Source of the DNA: Paenibacillus agricola
Lineage (GTDB): Bacteria; Bacillota; Bacilli; Paenibacillales; NBRC-103111
Direction: 5' to 3'
Assembly (NCBI RefSeq): GCF_011440305.1
Contig: NZ_JAAOIW010000016.1
Span: 1-64,000, forward strand
DNA: 64,000 bases
The notes below the pieces were generated by a model. That model saw only the letters and a program-made list of their open reading frames with translations. It was not told where the DNA came from and made no database searches. The number at the start of each line of letters is the position of its first letter. Position 1 is the stretch's first letter. The position numbers and the translations under genes are program-made. Shown here piece by piece: positions 9,057-18,277 of the stretch.

Positions 9057-9170
9057 TTTAAGAGGAAGGCTAACAGGCAGCAGGCTGGTTGGGCCGTGCA
9101 AGTATGCAAAATCAACAGTTGCCTGTAGGCTTCAGCTACAAGGAATTTTGAAGGAGTTGAATACAAACTT

Positions 9171-10043
9171 ATGACACTCGTTTCTATGAAAGACATGCTG
9201 CTACAGGCACTAAAAGGCAACTATGCGGTCGGGCAGTTTAATTTGAATAATCTTGAATTTACGCAAGCGATTCTTCAGGCGGCGCAGGAGGAACAAGCAC
9301 CCGTTATTCTCGGAGTCAGCGAAGCTTATATCCCCTATATGGGCGGACTTCCCTGCATTGCGGGTATGGTCAAGGCTTTGATTGAGCATTACGGCATTAC
9401 GGTACCGGTCGCGCTTCATCTGGACCACGGCTCTACTTACGAGGTTTGCATCCGGGCGCTTCATGCCGGGTTTACCTCCGTAATGATCGATGCTTCGCAT
9501 CATTCGCTTGAATTCAATATTGACGTGACACAGCGGGTTACGCAGGCGGCGCATGTAATTGGAGCCACGGTGGAAGCGGAGCTTGGCCGGATTACCGGTC
9601 GCGAGGACGATCTTGTGGTAGACGATGCTGATGGTATGTACGCGGTGTCTGAGGATTGCGTCGCGCTTGTTAATGCTACGGGGATCGACTGTCTGGCGCC
9701 GGCTCTCGGCTCGGTGCATGGTCCATATCGCGGACAACCGAAACTGGGCTTCGAGCGTATGGAAGAAATTCAAAAGCTGACGGGGCTGCCGCTGGTTCTT
9801 CATGGAGGAAGTGGTTTGCCGGATGCTGAAATACGCCGGGCTATTGAGCTTGGCACGAGTAAAATCAATGTGAATACCGATAATCAAATGGCGTGTACGG
9901 CGACGATCCGCAGGTTTTTGAATGAAAATCCGCAGGCCTATGATCCTCGTAATTATTTAATTCCGGCAAGGGAAGCCATTATGGCGTCCGTGCAAGCAAA
10001 AATTCGTTTGTTCGGCAGTTCAGGAAAAGCGGGAGGGAGCTAA
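9171..10043 (+). CDS. iolJ: IolJ, 6-phospho-5-dehydro-2-deoxy-D-gluconate aldolase
   Basis: This 290-aa class II (zinc) aldolase resembles fructose-bisphosphate aldolase. HLDHGSTYE (His at about 85) and [10 protein letters not shown] (about 210) carry zinc and phosphate-binding residues, and [12 protein letters not shown] and GSVHGPYRG are typical of the family. It splits the phosphorylated product of IolC into dihydroxyacetone phosphate and malonate semialdehyde. GAAGGAG lies upstream of the ATG. Context, not motif, distinguishes it from other class II aldolases. A 114-nt gap separates it from iolA. Confidence 0.9.
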   Translation: MTLVSMKDMLLQALKGNYAVGQFNLNNLEFTQAILQAAQEEQAPVILGVSEAYIPYMGGLPCIAGMVKALIEHYGITVPVALHLDHGSTYEVCIRALHAGFTSVMIDASHHSLEFNIDVTQRVTQAAHVIGATVEAELGRITGREDDLVVDDADGMYAVSEDCVALVNATGIDCLAPALGSVHGPYRGQPKLGFERMEEIQKLTGLPLVLHGGSGLPDAEIRRAIELGTSKINVNTDNQMACTATIRRFLNENPQAYDPRNYLIPAREAIMASVQAKIRLFGSSGKAGGS

Positions 10044-10045
10044 TC

Positions 10046-11089
10046 ATGAAAAAAATCAGGATCGGCATTATCGGAGCAGGACGTATCGGAAAAATTCATA
10101 CCGATAATTTAATGCGGCTGCCTCAAGCCGAAATCGTCGCAGTCAGTGACTTGTTTGCGGGCCCGGAGCTGGAAGCCTGGGCTCAAGAAAGAGGCATTGC
10201 CATCGTGACCAAAAACAGCAATGAGATCTTAGCGAATCCCAATATTGACGCCATCTTTATTTGTTCATCTACAGACACCCACGTACCGTTAATTAAACAA
10301 GCGGCGCAGGCGGGAAAGCATATTTTTTGCGAAAAGCCGGTTAGTATGGAAATTAAACAAACGGAGGATGCTCTTGAAGCTGTTCGCCAAGCGGGCGTTA
10401 AGCTGCAGGTCGGCTTCAACCGTCGTTTCGACCATAACTTCAAGCGTGTGCGCGAGCATGTTCAGGGGGGCACAATCGGGGAACCGCATATTATCAAAAT
10501 CACTTCCCGTGACCCGAACCCGCCACATCCGGATTACATCAAAGTATCCGGCGGTATTTTTATGGATATGATGATTCATGACTTTGATATGGCGCGTTTC
10601 TTATCGGGCAGCGAGGTTGAAGAAGTACATGCCATGGGCAACGTGCTGATAAATCCGGTATTTGCCGAGCATGGCGACTTGGATACGGCTATCGTGACAT
10701 TGCGCTTCAAGAACGGCGCCTTAGGCGTTATCGACAATAGCCGGCAGGCCGTTTACGGCTACGACCAGCGGGTTGAAGTATTTGGTTCCAAAGGGAGCGC
10801 AGCAGCAAATAATGATCATCCGAATACGGCGGAAGTCAGCACATCGGAAGGCATTGTGCGCGATAAACCGCTGCATTTCTTTTTGGAGCGGTACAATGAG
10901 GCTTACATTGAAGAAACACAAATCTTTATAGACTGTCTTCTGAACGATAAGCCGCTTCCTGTAGACGGCAATGATGCCCTGCAGGCCGAACGTATCGCTC
11001 TGGCAGCCAAGCTATCCATCTCCTTGAGCCGCCCCGTAGCTATCAGTGACATAGCAGAGCTTTCCAAACAACTGTCAAAATCCGTTTAA
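10046..11089 (+). CDS. iolG: IolG, inositol 2-dehydrogenase
   Basis: This 347-aa Gfo/Idh/MocA oxidoreductase has the NAD-binding fold GIIGAGRIGKIH at 8-19, catalytic Lys97 in EKPVSME, and the conserved MMIHDFDMARFL segment at about 174-185. It oxidises myo-inositol (possibly also other isomers) at C2, the entry reaction. GGGAGGGAG precedes the start and only 2 nt separate it from iolJ. Members differ in inositol-isomer specificity, so chiro- or scyllo-inositol cannot be excluded. Confidence 0.92.
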   Translation: MKKIRIGIIGAGRIGKIHTDNLMRLPQAEIVAVSDLFAGPELEAWAQERGIAIVTKNSNEILANPNIDAIFICSSTDTHVPLIKQAAQAGKHIFCEKPVSMEIKQTEDALEAVRQAGVKLQVGFNRRFDHNFKRVREHVQGGTIGEPHIIKITSRDPNPPHPDYIKVSGGIFMDMMIHDFDMARFLSGSEVEEVHAMGNVLINPVFAEHGDLDTAIVTLRFKNGALGVIDNSRQAVYGYDQRVEVFGSKGSAAANNDHPNTAEVSTSEGIVRDKPLHFFLERYNEAYIEETQIFIDCLLNDKPLPVDGNDALQAERIALAAKLSISLSRPVAISDIAELSKQLSKSV

Positions 11090-11158
11090 ATCCCCTGAAA
11101 ACTCAGGATCACTTACGAAGTTAGTTTGTCTTAGCAAACTCTGAAGGAGGAACAGTCT

Positions 11159-11974
11159 ATGTCTAAACTGATTGTAAAACCCGAGCAAGTACCAGGTCCG
11201 GAAGGAACGCTTTTGACAGTAACGCCTGAATCGGCCGGCTGGGAATATGTGGGCTTTGAGGTCGTCAGGTTATTGGAAGGCCAAACGCTGGCGCGCGAAA
11301 CCGGTGGGCTGGAGGTATGCCTCGTCCTGCTGAGCGGTAAAGCCGACGTATCGACCCGTCACGAGCAGTGGAAGGGTATAGGGCAGCGAATGAGTGTGTT
11401 TGAGAAAACACCTCCTTTCTCCGTATACGTCCCGAATGAAGACCAATACTCCATACGCGCATTGACCGCGCTGGAGATAGCAGTTTGCACGGCGCCAGGA
11501 GAGGGCAATCACAAGGCACGTTTGATCGGGCCCGACCAGGTCGGCGTGGAAATTCGCGGATACGGCAATATCGAGCGTCAGGTGCATAATATTTTGCCTG
11601 AGCAGGAACCGGCCGACAGCTTGCTGGTGGTGGAGGTTTTTACACCAAACGGCCATTGGTCGAGTTACCCGCCACATAAGCACGACCGGGATGCGCTTCC
11701 CGAAGAATCGCTGCTGGAGGAGACTTACTATTTCCGCGTCCAGCCGGAGCAGGGCTTTGCGATTCAGCGGGTTTACACGGATGACCGCTCACTCGACGAA
11801 ACACTGGTTGTTAAGGATGGACAGGCGGTTTTGGTACCAAAAGGGTATCATCCCGTTTCCGCGCCTCCGGGCTACGACGTTTATTATTTAAACGTAATGG
11901 CGGGCCCGAATCGCATTTGGAAATTTAACAATGATTCGGAGCATGCCTGGATTATGACCAAACCCAATGTATAA
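11159..11974 (+). CDS. iolB: IolB, 5-deoxy-glucuronate isomerase
   Basis: This 271-aa two-cupin KduI/IolB-family enzyme isomerises 5-deoxy-glucuronate to 5-dehydro-2-deoxygluconate between the IolD and IolC steps. The metal site is visible in SSYPPHKHDRD followed by EETYYFR (about 177-205), and the C-terminal segment VPKGYHPVSAPPGYDVYYLN is strongly conserved in the family. GAAGGAGG precedes the ATG. It is the last structural gene before the regulator. Confidence 0.94.
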   Translation: MSKLIVKPEQVPGPEGTLLTVTPESAGWEYVGFEVVRLLEGQTLARETGGLEVCLVLLSGKADVSTRHEQWKGIGQRMSVFEKTPPFSVYVPNEDQYSIRALTALEIAVCTAPGEGNHKARLIGPDQVGVEIRGYGNIERQVHNILPEQEPADSLLVVEVFTPNGHWSSYPPHKHDRDALPEESLLEETYYFRVQPEQGFAIQRVYTDDRSLDETLVVKDGQAVLVPKGYHPVSAPPGYDVYYLNVMAGPNRIWKFNNDSEHAWIMTKPNV

Positions 11975-11985
11975 TCCCTATCAGG

Positions 11986-12014
11986 TTGCAACTTTTTCCG
12001 CTATTCTTCATAAT
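11986..12014 (+). promoter_or_regulatory. Sigma-A promoter for the LacI-type regulator gene
   Basis: TTGCAA (11986-11991) and CATAAT (12009-12014) are separated by exactly 17 bp, downstream of the iolB stop. The regulator can therefore be transcribed independently. No AAGCGCTT copy is seen here, so it may not repress itself. Confidence 0.55.
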
Positions 12015-12065
12015 AGAAAGAAAACCTATTCTTCTAAGTGAAGAAAGCAGCAAGCGAGGAAAAAA

Positions 12066-13088
12066 ATGAGAGCAACAATTTACGATGTCGCGCGTGAAGC
12101 CGGAGTATCGATCGCGGCAGTTTCACAGGTTGTCAACGGTAAAGGGAAAATTAGCGAAGAGCGGCGTAACGAAATTATGCTTGTGATGGAGCGTCTACAG
12201 TATCAGCCCAGTCATATTGCAGCTGCTTTAACAGGTAAAAAAACATATACACTTGGACTGCTTGTGCCGGATATCTCGAATCCTTTTTTTGCCGAAATCG
12301 CCCGTGCTGTTGAAGATCAGGGTGACCATCAGGGCTACAGTTTGGTCATTTGCAGCACGGACAACAAGGACGAGAAGCTGGAGCGCTATTTATCGCTGCT
12401 GCAGCAAAAAAGCGTCGATGGAATGATCATTGGTACCGGGTTGAAGAAAAAAGAAATGCTGAACCAACCGATAGAAAGATCGGTTCCGATCGTGATGATT
12501 GCCCGGGAAATGCCAGATCTGGATGTCCAGACAGTAGTTGTGGATGACTTTGAAGGCGGCAGCCTGGCCGCACGGCATTTACTTGATCTGGGACACAGTC
12601 GTATTGGGGTGCTTGCCGAGCACCCCAATGTAAGCAGCAGCCGTGAAAGGATCCGCGGGTTTCGCCAAATCTTGACGGAGTCGGGTCTGGAGCTTCCTGA
12701 GCACAGGGTGGTGGCAAGCGGAGCTGACCTTGTGAAAGACGGGAAGCGCCACGCCCTGGAGCTGCTACAAAGCGAAGAACGTCCTACCGCCCTATTCTGC
12801 TGCAACGACTTGTTGGCTATCGGAGCACTTCAGGCTGCCAAGGAGCTGGAAGTACGCGTACCGGCTGAGCTATCGATTGTCGGTTTCGACAATACAATAC
12901 TTGCGTCGGTCACGGATCCCCCGCTTACTACCATCGCTCAGCCTACCGAGCTGATGGGCAAAATGGCTGTCGATCTACTGCTCGGACAGTTGAAAAAGAA
13001 ACCAGATATCAAGCAGCGGACGGTGCTAAGACCGGAGCTTGTAATCAGGCATTCAACAGCTGTGCCAAGTACGACACCTACAATATGA
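12066..13088 (+). CDS. LacI-family transcriptional regulator of the inositol cluster
   Basis: This 340-aa protein has an N-terminal LacI helix-turn-helix (TIYDVAREAGVSIAAVSQVV, residues 3-22), a hinge to about 60 and a periplasmic-binding-like effector domain ending in LRPELVIRHST. The recognition helix and hinge type fit palindromes with a central CG, as in AAGCGCTT found four times upstream. Inositol operons in Bacillus use the DeoR-type IolR, so LacI control here is a substitution. An inositol-derived effector is inferred. Confidence 0.85.
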   Translation: MRATIYDVAREAGVSIAAVSQVVNGKGKISEERRNEIMLVMERLQYQPSHIAAALTGKKTYTLGLLVPDISNPFFAEIARAVEDQGDHQGYSLVICSTDNKDEKLERYLSLLQQKSVDGMIIGTGLKKKEMLNQPIERSVPIVMIAREMPDLDVQTVVVDDFEGGSLAARHLLDLGHSRIGVLAEHPNVSSSRERIRGFRQILTESGLELPEHRVVASGADLVKDGKRHALELLQSEERPTALFCCNDLLAIGALQAAKELEVRVPAELSIVGFDNTILASVTDPPLTTIAQPTELMGKMAVDLLLGQLKKKPDIKQRTVLRPELVIRHSTAVPSTTPTI

Positions 13089-13123
13089 GCAGTCGTACGT
13101 GAGTGTGACAGCGAAGCATTATC

Positions 13124-13157
13124 AAATAGACTGCCGAGAAACTTCGGCAGTCTATTT
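13124..13157 (+). terminator. Terminator at the end of the inositol cluster
   Basis: A perfect 14-bp stem AAATAGACTGCCGA / TCGGCAGTCTATTT encloses a short loop (GAAACT). The A-rich left and T-rich right arms make it potentially bidirectional. Confidence 0.75.
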
Positions 13158-13355
13158 GCGCTGCAGTCCATACGCACAGGCGGCAGGGTACGTACGCAGC
13201 CGTTCACCCCATGCTTAAGTCATGCGCCGAACGTTCGGAAATGCAAATCAACATCAGTGGAAATGAGTTTAAAGTTGGGAATATCCGTCCTTTTGTTCCA
13301 CTGGGTAGGCATCATGAATACCTTGATATCGATAACAAGAAAAGGAAGAGAGCCC

Positions 13356-14870
13356 ATGCTAACTTATGTTGTTCAACAAGGCGATACGCTTTATCTCATT
13401 GCCACACGTTTTGGTATCACGGTACAGGCGTTAATGAGTACAAATAATCTGTCATCATCCGCCCTTTATATAGGGCAAAAGCTAACCATTCCCTTAACCA
13501 TGCCTTTCAGGTACCTAGTGAAGTCAGGCGATACGCTCTATTGGATTGCACAGAGATTCAATACGACTCCGGAAGCTATAATGATTCTCAACGGATTAAC
13601 ATCTACATCGCTTTATGTAGGCCAAAGTCTGCTTATTCCCATCTATACCGAAGTGGTAGTCATCGTCGATAGAGCCAATGTGCGCAGATACGCAGGAACA
13701 GGATTTCCGGTCATCGCCCGGATGGAGCGTGGTACCCGCCTTCCTGTAACGGGTATTGCGGGAGATTGGATTCGGGTTCGCCTGTATAATGAACAGACGG
13801 GTTGGATATTCCGCGATATCGTAAATTTGGTTCCGCATAGCGGGGAACGTCCAGTTATAGAAATATTCAGTTATTATACAGAAGAAGAAGGACCGACATT
13901 GCCCAGTTCTCAACAATTCTTCGTCGAGCAAGTCAATCAGCAATCCAATATCGGTATGTTCCACTTTCGAATAGACAAAGAGAATCCGACGCAGGTTGAG
14001 AAATTTCCTGTTTTTGAAGATGCTCATATGCGGGAAGTTGTTGATTTCGGCCACCGCCACAATATCAAAATGCTGGCCACCGTCCATAACCTGCTGTATG
14101 AACGGGGAAAACAAGAGGCCAATAAAGAAGTAATCCGACAAATGCTGGCCACCCTCAACACCCGCAGAGCTTTTATCCAAAATATGATAAAACTGCTGCA
14201 GTCCTACAATTTTGACGGCGTAAATATCGATTTCGAAGATGTGTATTACGAGGATAGAGAGTTGCTTTCTGCTTTCTACAGAGAATTAGGCCAAGGACTA
14301 AAAAACATGGGGTTATATTATTCTGTAGCTGCCCCGTCACGAACCTCGGATGCTCCGACCAATGCATTTTCCGCTCCTTTTAATTATGCTCTTCTCGGGG
14401 AAGTAGCCGATGAATTGGTGGTCATGCTCTATAATGAACATGGTTGGCCGGGAAGCGGACCTGGACCGGTCGTTTCCATTGGGTGGATGGAAAGCGTCAT
14501 CCGTTATGCATTAACCAAAATGCCAGGCAGAAAAATTACTGCAGCTGTTTCCGTATTCGGCTTTGACTTCAATTTGACGACCGGAAGGAATACTTATGCG
14601 ACTTACGACATGGCAATGAATCTTGCAAAAAAATACAATAAGCCCGTCATTTTTGATCAAAAAACGCAAACACCTATGTTTGCTTATAAGGACGAATCGG
14701 GAAATGACCACGAGGTATGGTTTGAAAATGCAGCGAGTATCCGTGCCAAGCTTCAACTAGCCAATCGTCTTGGAATCCGGGGGCTAGCCCTTTGGCGTTT
14801 GGGAATGGAGGATCCGAATATATGGGGAATGATTGCAACCGAATTTGTAGTAGAGAAAAGTGTCACTTAA
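13356..14870 (+). CDS. LysM-LysM-SH3-GH18 spore cortex-lytic type glycosidase (SleL-like)
   Basis: This 504-aa protein has two LysM domains (about 2-46 and 50-94), a bacterial SH3-like segment (VDRANVRRYAGTGFPV..DWIRVRL, about 105-165) and a glycoside hydrolase 18 barrel to the C-terminus. The GH18 catalytic motif reads DGVNIDFE at about 287-294, with the acid Glu294. There is no signal peptide, as in SleL/YaaH, an N-acetylglucosaminidase acting on spore cortex fragments. SleL normally lacks an SH3 insert, so this may be a paralogue with a different wall target. The ATG at 13356 is chosen for AAGGAAGAG upstream and because LysM begins at once. Confidence 0.85.
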   Translation: MLTYVVQQGDTLYLIATRFGITVQALMSTNNLSSSALYIGQKLTIPLTMPFRYLVKSGDTLYWIAQRFNTTPEAIMILNGLTSTSLYVGQSLLIPIYTEVVVIVDRANVRRYAGTGFPVIARMERGTRLPVTGIAGDWIRVRLYNEQTGWIFRDIVNLVPHSGERPVIEIFSYYTEEEGPTLPSSQQFFVEQVNQQSNIGMFHFRIDKENPTQVEKFPVFEDAHMREVVDFGHRHNIKMLATVHNLLYERGKQEANKEVIRQMLATLNTRRAFIQNMIKLLQSYNFDGVNIDFEDVYYEDRELLSAFYRELGQGLKNMGLYYSVAAPSRTSDAPTNAFSAPFNYALLGEVADELVVMLYNEHGWPGSGPGPVVSIGWMESVIRYALTKMPGRKITAAVSVFGFDFNLTTGRNTYATYDMAMNLAKKYNKPVIFDQKTQTPMFAYKDESGNDHEVWFENAASIRAKLQLANRLGIRGLALWRLGMEDPNIWGMIATEFVVEKSVT

Positions 14871-14925
14871 ATACTTTATCCATCATTACAGTGTTCGGCG
14901 ACCATCTGAATGTTTAGGAACAAAT

Positions 14926-14956
14926 AACCTTCCCATACCAATTGGGAGGGTTTTCC
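14926..14956 (+). terminator. Terminator after the GH18 gene
   Basis: Stem AACCTTCCCA / TGGGAGGGTT (one G-U pair) with loop TACCAAT, followed by TTCC. Confidence 0.65.
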
Positions 14957-15148
14957 TCGATGTCTTAACACTATCTTAAAAATACCTTAACACTGTGTTT
15001 ATATGACGAAAATAATTCTAGCTTATCCTAAAATTGGATCGTACTAAGTGTAATGCCGTTGTCGCTGCTAAGCCGGGATATTAAGTATGTACGTTGATTG
15101 TAATTGACAAATCCGCAAGTGCTACCACAAAACGGGAGGTAATTATCA

Positions 15149-15985
15149 ATGCGTCTGGTTCTCATGGGAGATTTTCATTATTCACGAATGGAATACGGTT
15201 CTGAAGAGATGTTAGAGGCTAGGGACCAAGCTTATGCGATCATGCTCAACAGTTTTTTGGAATTGGATGGACAGCTCCATATTTCTATAGGTGACCTTAC
15301 CAATAGAGGCGTTCCTGAGGAATTCAATTATATTTTTGACCGGATTGGCAGCAGCGACCGTAATTTTATACATGTCCTGGGTAATCATGACACATACTCC
15401 ATCCCGAAAAAAGACATTTTGGCCATTACCGGACAGCACCGTTACAGTTCGATCGAAACAGAGGATGCTGTACTGATCTTTCTCGATTCGACCAAAGAAA
15501 TGAACCTGACCGATTGGGGTGGGGAAATGGATGCAGAGCAGTTAGCATGGCTGCAGAACCAGCTTGAACAATCGGGTGAGAAACCAGCCTTCGTTTTCGC
15601 CCATCATCCCGTATATGGAACTACTACGCGTTCTACTATGGAAAAACTGAGCATCCATCCGGATATTGATATGAAGGCTGTATTACATACAAAAAAAGGG
15701 CCAGGATTTTACTTCTGTGGCCACAATCATGTGAATTCGATCGTCCAACAGGATGGATGGTATTACATTCAAACAGCTGCATGCCTGGATATTCCTGCCT
15801 TCCGTGTCATTGACCTTCAAGAGGGTCTGGTTACATCACAGCTGTTAACGATTGATCATGAGGAGCTTACAGGCCATATAAACCGTTTTAATACGAAAAT
15901 GCAAGGATTCACGCCAGTACTGGGCGCACATGGAGAAGACACCGATTGGAATATACAGGTGGATATACTGGAGTTCGTCAAGTAA
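15149..15985 (+). CDS. Calcineurin-like metallophosphoesterase
   Basis: This 278-aa protein contains the full set of metallophosphoesterase motifs: MGDFHYS (D-x-H), SIGDLTNRG, LGNHDTYS, FAHHPVYG and CGHNHVNS, which supply the binuclear metal site. No signal peptide, so cytoplasmic. The family includes cyclic-nucleotide and glycerophosphodiester phosphodiesterases. Its place just before glpP and the glycerophosphate operon makes a glycerophospho-diester or monoester substrate possible. This is inference. GGGAGG precedes the ATG. Confidence 0.8.
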   Translation: MRLVLMGDFHYSRMEYGSEEMLEARDQAYAIMLNSFLELDGQLHISIGDLTNRGVPEEFNYIFDRIGSSDRNFIHVLGNHDTYSIPKKDILAITGQHRYSSIETEDAVLIFLDSTKEMNLTDWGGEMDAEQLAWLQNQLEQSGEKPAFVFAHHPVYGTTTRSTMEKLSIHPDIDMKAVLHTKKGPGFYFCGHNHVNSIVQQDGWYYIQTAACLDIPAFRVIDLQEGLVTSQLLTIDHEELTGHINRFNTKMQGFTPVLGAHGEDTDWNIQVDILEFVK

Positions 15986-16056
15986 GAAAAGCAATAAGCA
16001 CCCCCTAGAATTTCAATCATATGTGAGCATTCGATCTAGCTAGGAGGCGTTAACGG

Positions 16057-16689
16057 ATGAAGAGACATTGGAATGATGAAGGTGAAAACTTTTTAAAAAG
16101 GTTAGCCACGCACAGGATGGTCGCTTCTATAAAAGAGCCGAAACAAATCGAGCTTGCCTTATCACTCAGAAACCAACTAAGCGGCGTATTTCTGCTAACC
16201 GGGCATATTGGGGTAATTAAAGGCTATGTAGATTTATTTAAAAATCATGATGTACCGTTTTTTTTGCATTTGGAGAAGATAGGCGGCTTATCCACCGACT
16301 CTTATGGGCTTGATTACTTGGCTAAAGTTATTAAACCTACCGGGGTCATTACCACAAAAACAAATGTTGTAAAAACAGCAAAAAAAATGGGGCTTTTCAC
16401 CATTCAACGTTTCTTTCTTGTGGATACTGAAGGGCTGGAGAACATATCCAAAAGCCTCAGCCAATTTGAGCCTAATATCATTGAAGTAATGCCGGCCCGG
16501 ATTCCGGAAATGATTGGAGAGATAAAAAAGTTCACTTCCCTCCCGATCATCACTGGTGGCTTATTGTTTGAACGGAGCCAGGCGATGGAATGTTTGAGAC
16601 AGGGTGCGACCGCGGTATCTTCATCCAAATCGGAATTGTGGCGTGAAACGTATCCCACTCAAGAAAAGAAGATTCTGAACATTGTATAG
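16057..16689 (+). CDS. glpP: GlpP, glycerol-3-phosphate-responsive antiterminator
   Basis: This 210-aa protein matches the GlpP family over its length: IKEPKQIELAL, FLLTGHIGVIKGYVDLFKNH, FLHLEKIGGLSTDSYGLDYL, GVITTKTNVV, IEVMPARIPEM and ITGGLLFER. GlpP with glycerol-3-phosphate binds leader RNA and prevents termination. A matching hairpin lies about 100 bp downstream in the ugpB leader, so the target is adjacent. TAGGAGGCG precedes the start. In B. subtilis glpP neighbours glpFK; no such genes are here. Confidence 0.92.
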   Translation: MKRHWNDEGENFLKRLATHRMVASIKEPKQIELALSLRNQLSGVFLLTGHIGVIKGYVDLFKNHDVPFFLHLEKIGGLSTDSYGLDYLAKVIKPTGVITTKTNVVKTAKKMGLFTIQRFFLVDTEGLENISKSLSQFEPNIIEVMPARIPEMIGEIKKFTSLPIITGGLLFERSQAMECLRQGATAVSSSKSELWRETYPTQEKKILNIV

Positions 16690-16790
16690 CTATTCATTTG
16701 CATATTCTTAATATCGGGATAACATTCCATTAATAATCAACGGTTATTATTAGGTTATGAAAAGTAAATAGCATTGGGTCGGAGCAAAGG

Positions 16791-16845
16791 AGAAGCCTAA
16801 TCAACTGCTGATGTAAAATCAGTGGTGGATTAGGCTTCTTCTTTT
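16791..16845 (+). promoter_or_regulatory. GlpP-type leader terminator/antiterminator before ugpB
   Basis: A perfect 12-bp stem AGAAGCCTAATC (16791-16802) / GATTAGGCTTCT (16828-16839) continues inward through a second stem closed by CTGAT-gtaaa-ATCAG, and is followed by TCTTTTG. It stands about 25 nt before the ugpB start, with glpP immediately upstream. It is best read as a transcription terminator in the operon leader, relieved by GlpP with glycerol-3-phosphate. It could simply terminate glpP, though its spacing directly against the ugpB ribosome site favours attenuation. Confidence 0.75.
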
Positions 16846-16870
16846 GTATTAAAAATTGGGAGGGTTTCAA

Positions 16871-18169
16871 ATGTTAAAGAAAAAAAGTTTATCCATTCTT
16901 GCACTAAGCTCGGTAATTATGCTTTCGGCGTGCGGTTCCAACGGTACAGGCGGTACGGCCACCAATTCAACTGCGGCCACTGGCAAGATCGTAATTAAGT
17001 ATTGGACGGCGAATGGCGGGAAAATTGAAGAAGCTAAACAAAACCTTGTGAAAAAATTTAATGAATCGCAAAACCGCATTGAAGTGCAAGCAGCGAACCA
17101 AGGAAATTATGATGACCTTCATGCGAAAGTGCAAGCCGCATATGCTGCTGGAAACGCACCAGGAGTATTTGACCTGGAAATTTCATCCACCGGAATTTTT
17201 TCCCGATCAGGCATGCTGGTAGATTTAACACCACTTGCTGCAAGAGATGAGGCCGAACTTAATATTAAGGACTTTAATCCAGGTCTCATGGGAAATGCAT
17301 ATGTGGACGGCAAGCTTTATGGCATTCCGTTTATGCGAAGCACCCCGATCTTCTACAAGAATGTCACGATGTTAAAAGAGGCTGGTTTGGATCCGGCTGG
17401 TCCTAAAACTTGGACGGAATTGGAGCAGTATTCCCAAGTGTTGAAGTCCAAAGGCAAGACACCGACGACAATGGCCATCGGCGTCTGGGAATATGAGGCG
17501 TTGGTTGCTCAGAGCGGAGGAAAGGTACTGGCTGAAGACGGGAAGAAAGCTTTATTTAACTCTCCTGAAGGGGTTGCACCTGTAGAGTTCTGGAAGAAAA
17601 TGTCCAATGACGGCCTCATCAAATTTGTAGTAGGAAAGACAGCGGGAGCGGATGCAGATAAGGATTGGACCAACCAAATTTCTGCTTTTAAAATTGGATC
17701 TACTGCAGGTGTTGCAGCAGCCATGGAGATTTCTAAAGGCAATAACTTTGAGATGGCAACCGACTTTATGCCTGCTAATAAAAACTATGGCGTTCCGACC
17801 GGCGGATGTCACCTGGTCATAACATCGAAGCTTAGTGAGAAAGAAAAAGAGGCGACTTGGGAATTCATTAAATTTATGACAACAAAGGAAAATACAATCT
17901 ATCAGCATAAGTATGTCGGATACCTGCCAAACCGTCTTTCTGCTTTACAAAGCGAAGAATTACAAACTTACTATAAAGAGTTTCCGCAATACAAAGTAGC
18001 CTCGGATCAATTAAAGTATGCCGTACCGCGTCCGAACGCAAATGCATACTCCGAAGTTTCGAAAGTGCTCATAGATGCTATGACAAAAGCAATACTCGAA
18101 CCGAATGTGAAGGCGCAGGATTCAATGAATGAGGCAGCGGAAAAAGCAAACAAATTGTTGAGTAAGTAA
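16871..18169 (+). CDS. ugpB: Glycerol-phosphate/sugar ABC transporter substrate-binding lipoprotein
   Basis: This 432-aa extracellular-binding protein family 1 member starts MLKKKSLSILALSS and has a lipobox LSAC (Cys at about 21), so it is a membrane-anchored lipoprotein. Motifs typical of UgpB-like proteins include YWTANGGKIEEA, YDDLHAKVQAAYAAGNAP and the late GGCHLVI region. The GlpP leader, the downstream permease/ATPase genes and the glycerophosphodiesterase point to glycerol-3-phosphate or glycerophosphodiesters as ligand. The ATG at 16871 has GGGAGGG upstream. Confidence 0.88.
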   Translation: MLKKKSLSILALSSVIMLSACGSNGTGGTATNSTAATGKIVIKYWTANGGKIEEAKQNLVKKFNESQNRIEVQAANQGNYDDLHAKVQAAYAAGNAPGVFDLEISSTGIFSRSGMLVDLTPLAARDEAELNIKDFNPGLMGNAYVDGKLYGIPFMRSTPIFYKNVTMLKEAGLDPAGPKTWTELEQYSQVLKSKGKTPTTMAIGVWEYEALVAQSGGKVLAEDGKKALFNSPEGVAPVEFWKKMSNDGLIKFVVGKTAGADADKDWTNQISAFKIGSTAGVAAAMEISKGNNFEMATDFMPANKNYGVPTGGCHLVITSKLSEKEKEATWEFIKFMTTKENTIYQHKYVGYLPNRLSALQSEELQTYYKEFPQYKVASDQLKYAVPRPNANAYSEVSKVLIDAMTKAILEPNVKAQDSMNEAAEKANKLLSK

Positions 18170-18204
18170 ATCTACCCATAGGGATCTCGATCTCTAGTCC
18201 CATA

Positions 18205-18252
18205 TGGGAGGAGCTAACTTCCGGTTCTGGAAGCTGGAAGTTAGTCCTCCCC
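18205..18252 (+). terminator. Intra-operon hairpin between ugpB and the HAD gene
   Basis: Stem GGGAGGAGCTAACTTCC / GGAAGTTAGTCCTCCC (one bulged base) with a loop of about 13 nt. No T-run follows. Such hairpins after binding-protein genes usually stabilise the upstream mRNA and lower expression of the following genes. Confidence 0.5.
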
Positions 18253-18277
18253 TATGTTCATCACGATATGAAAGGCT

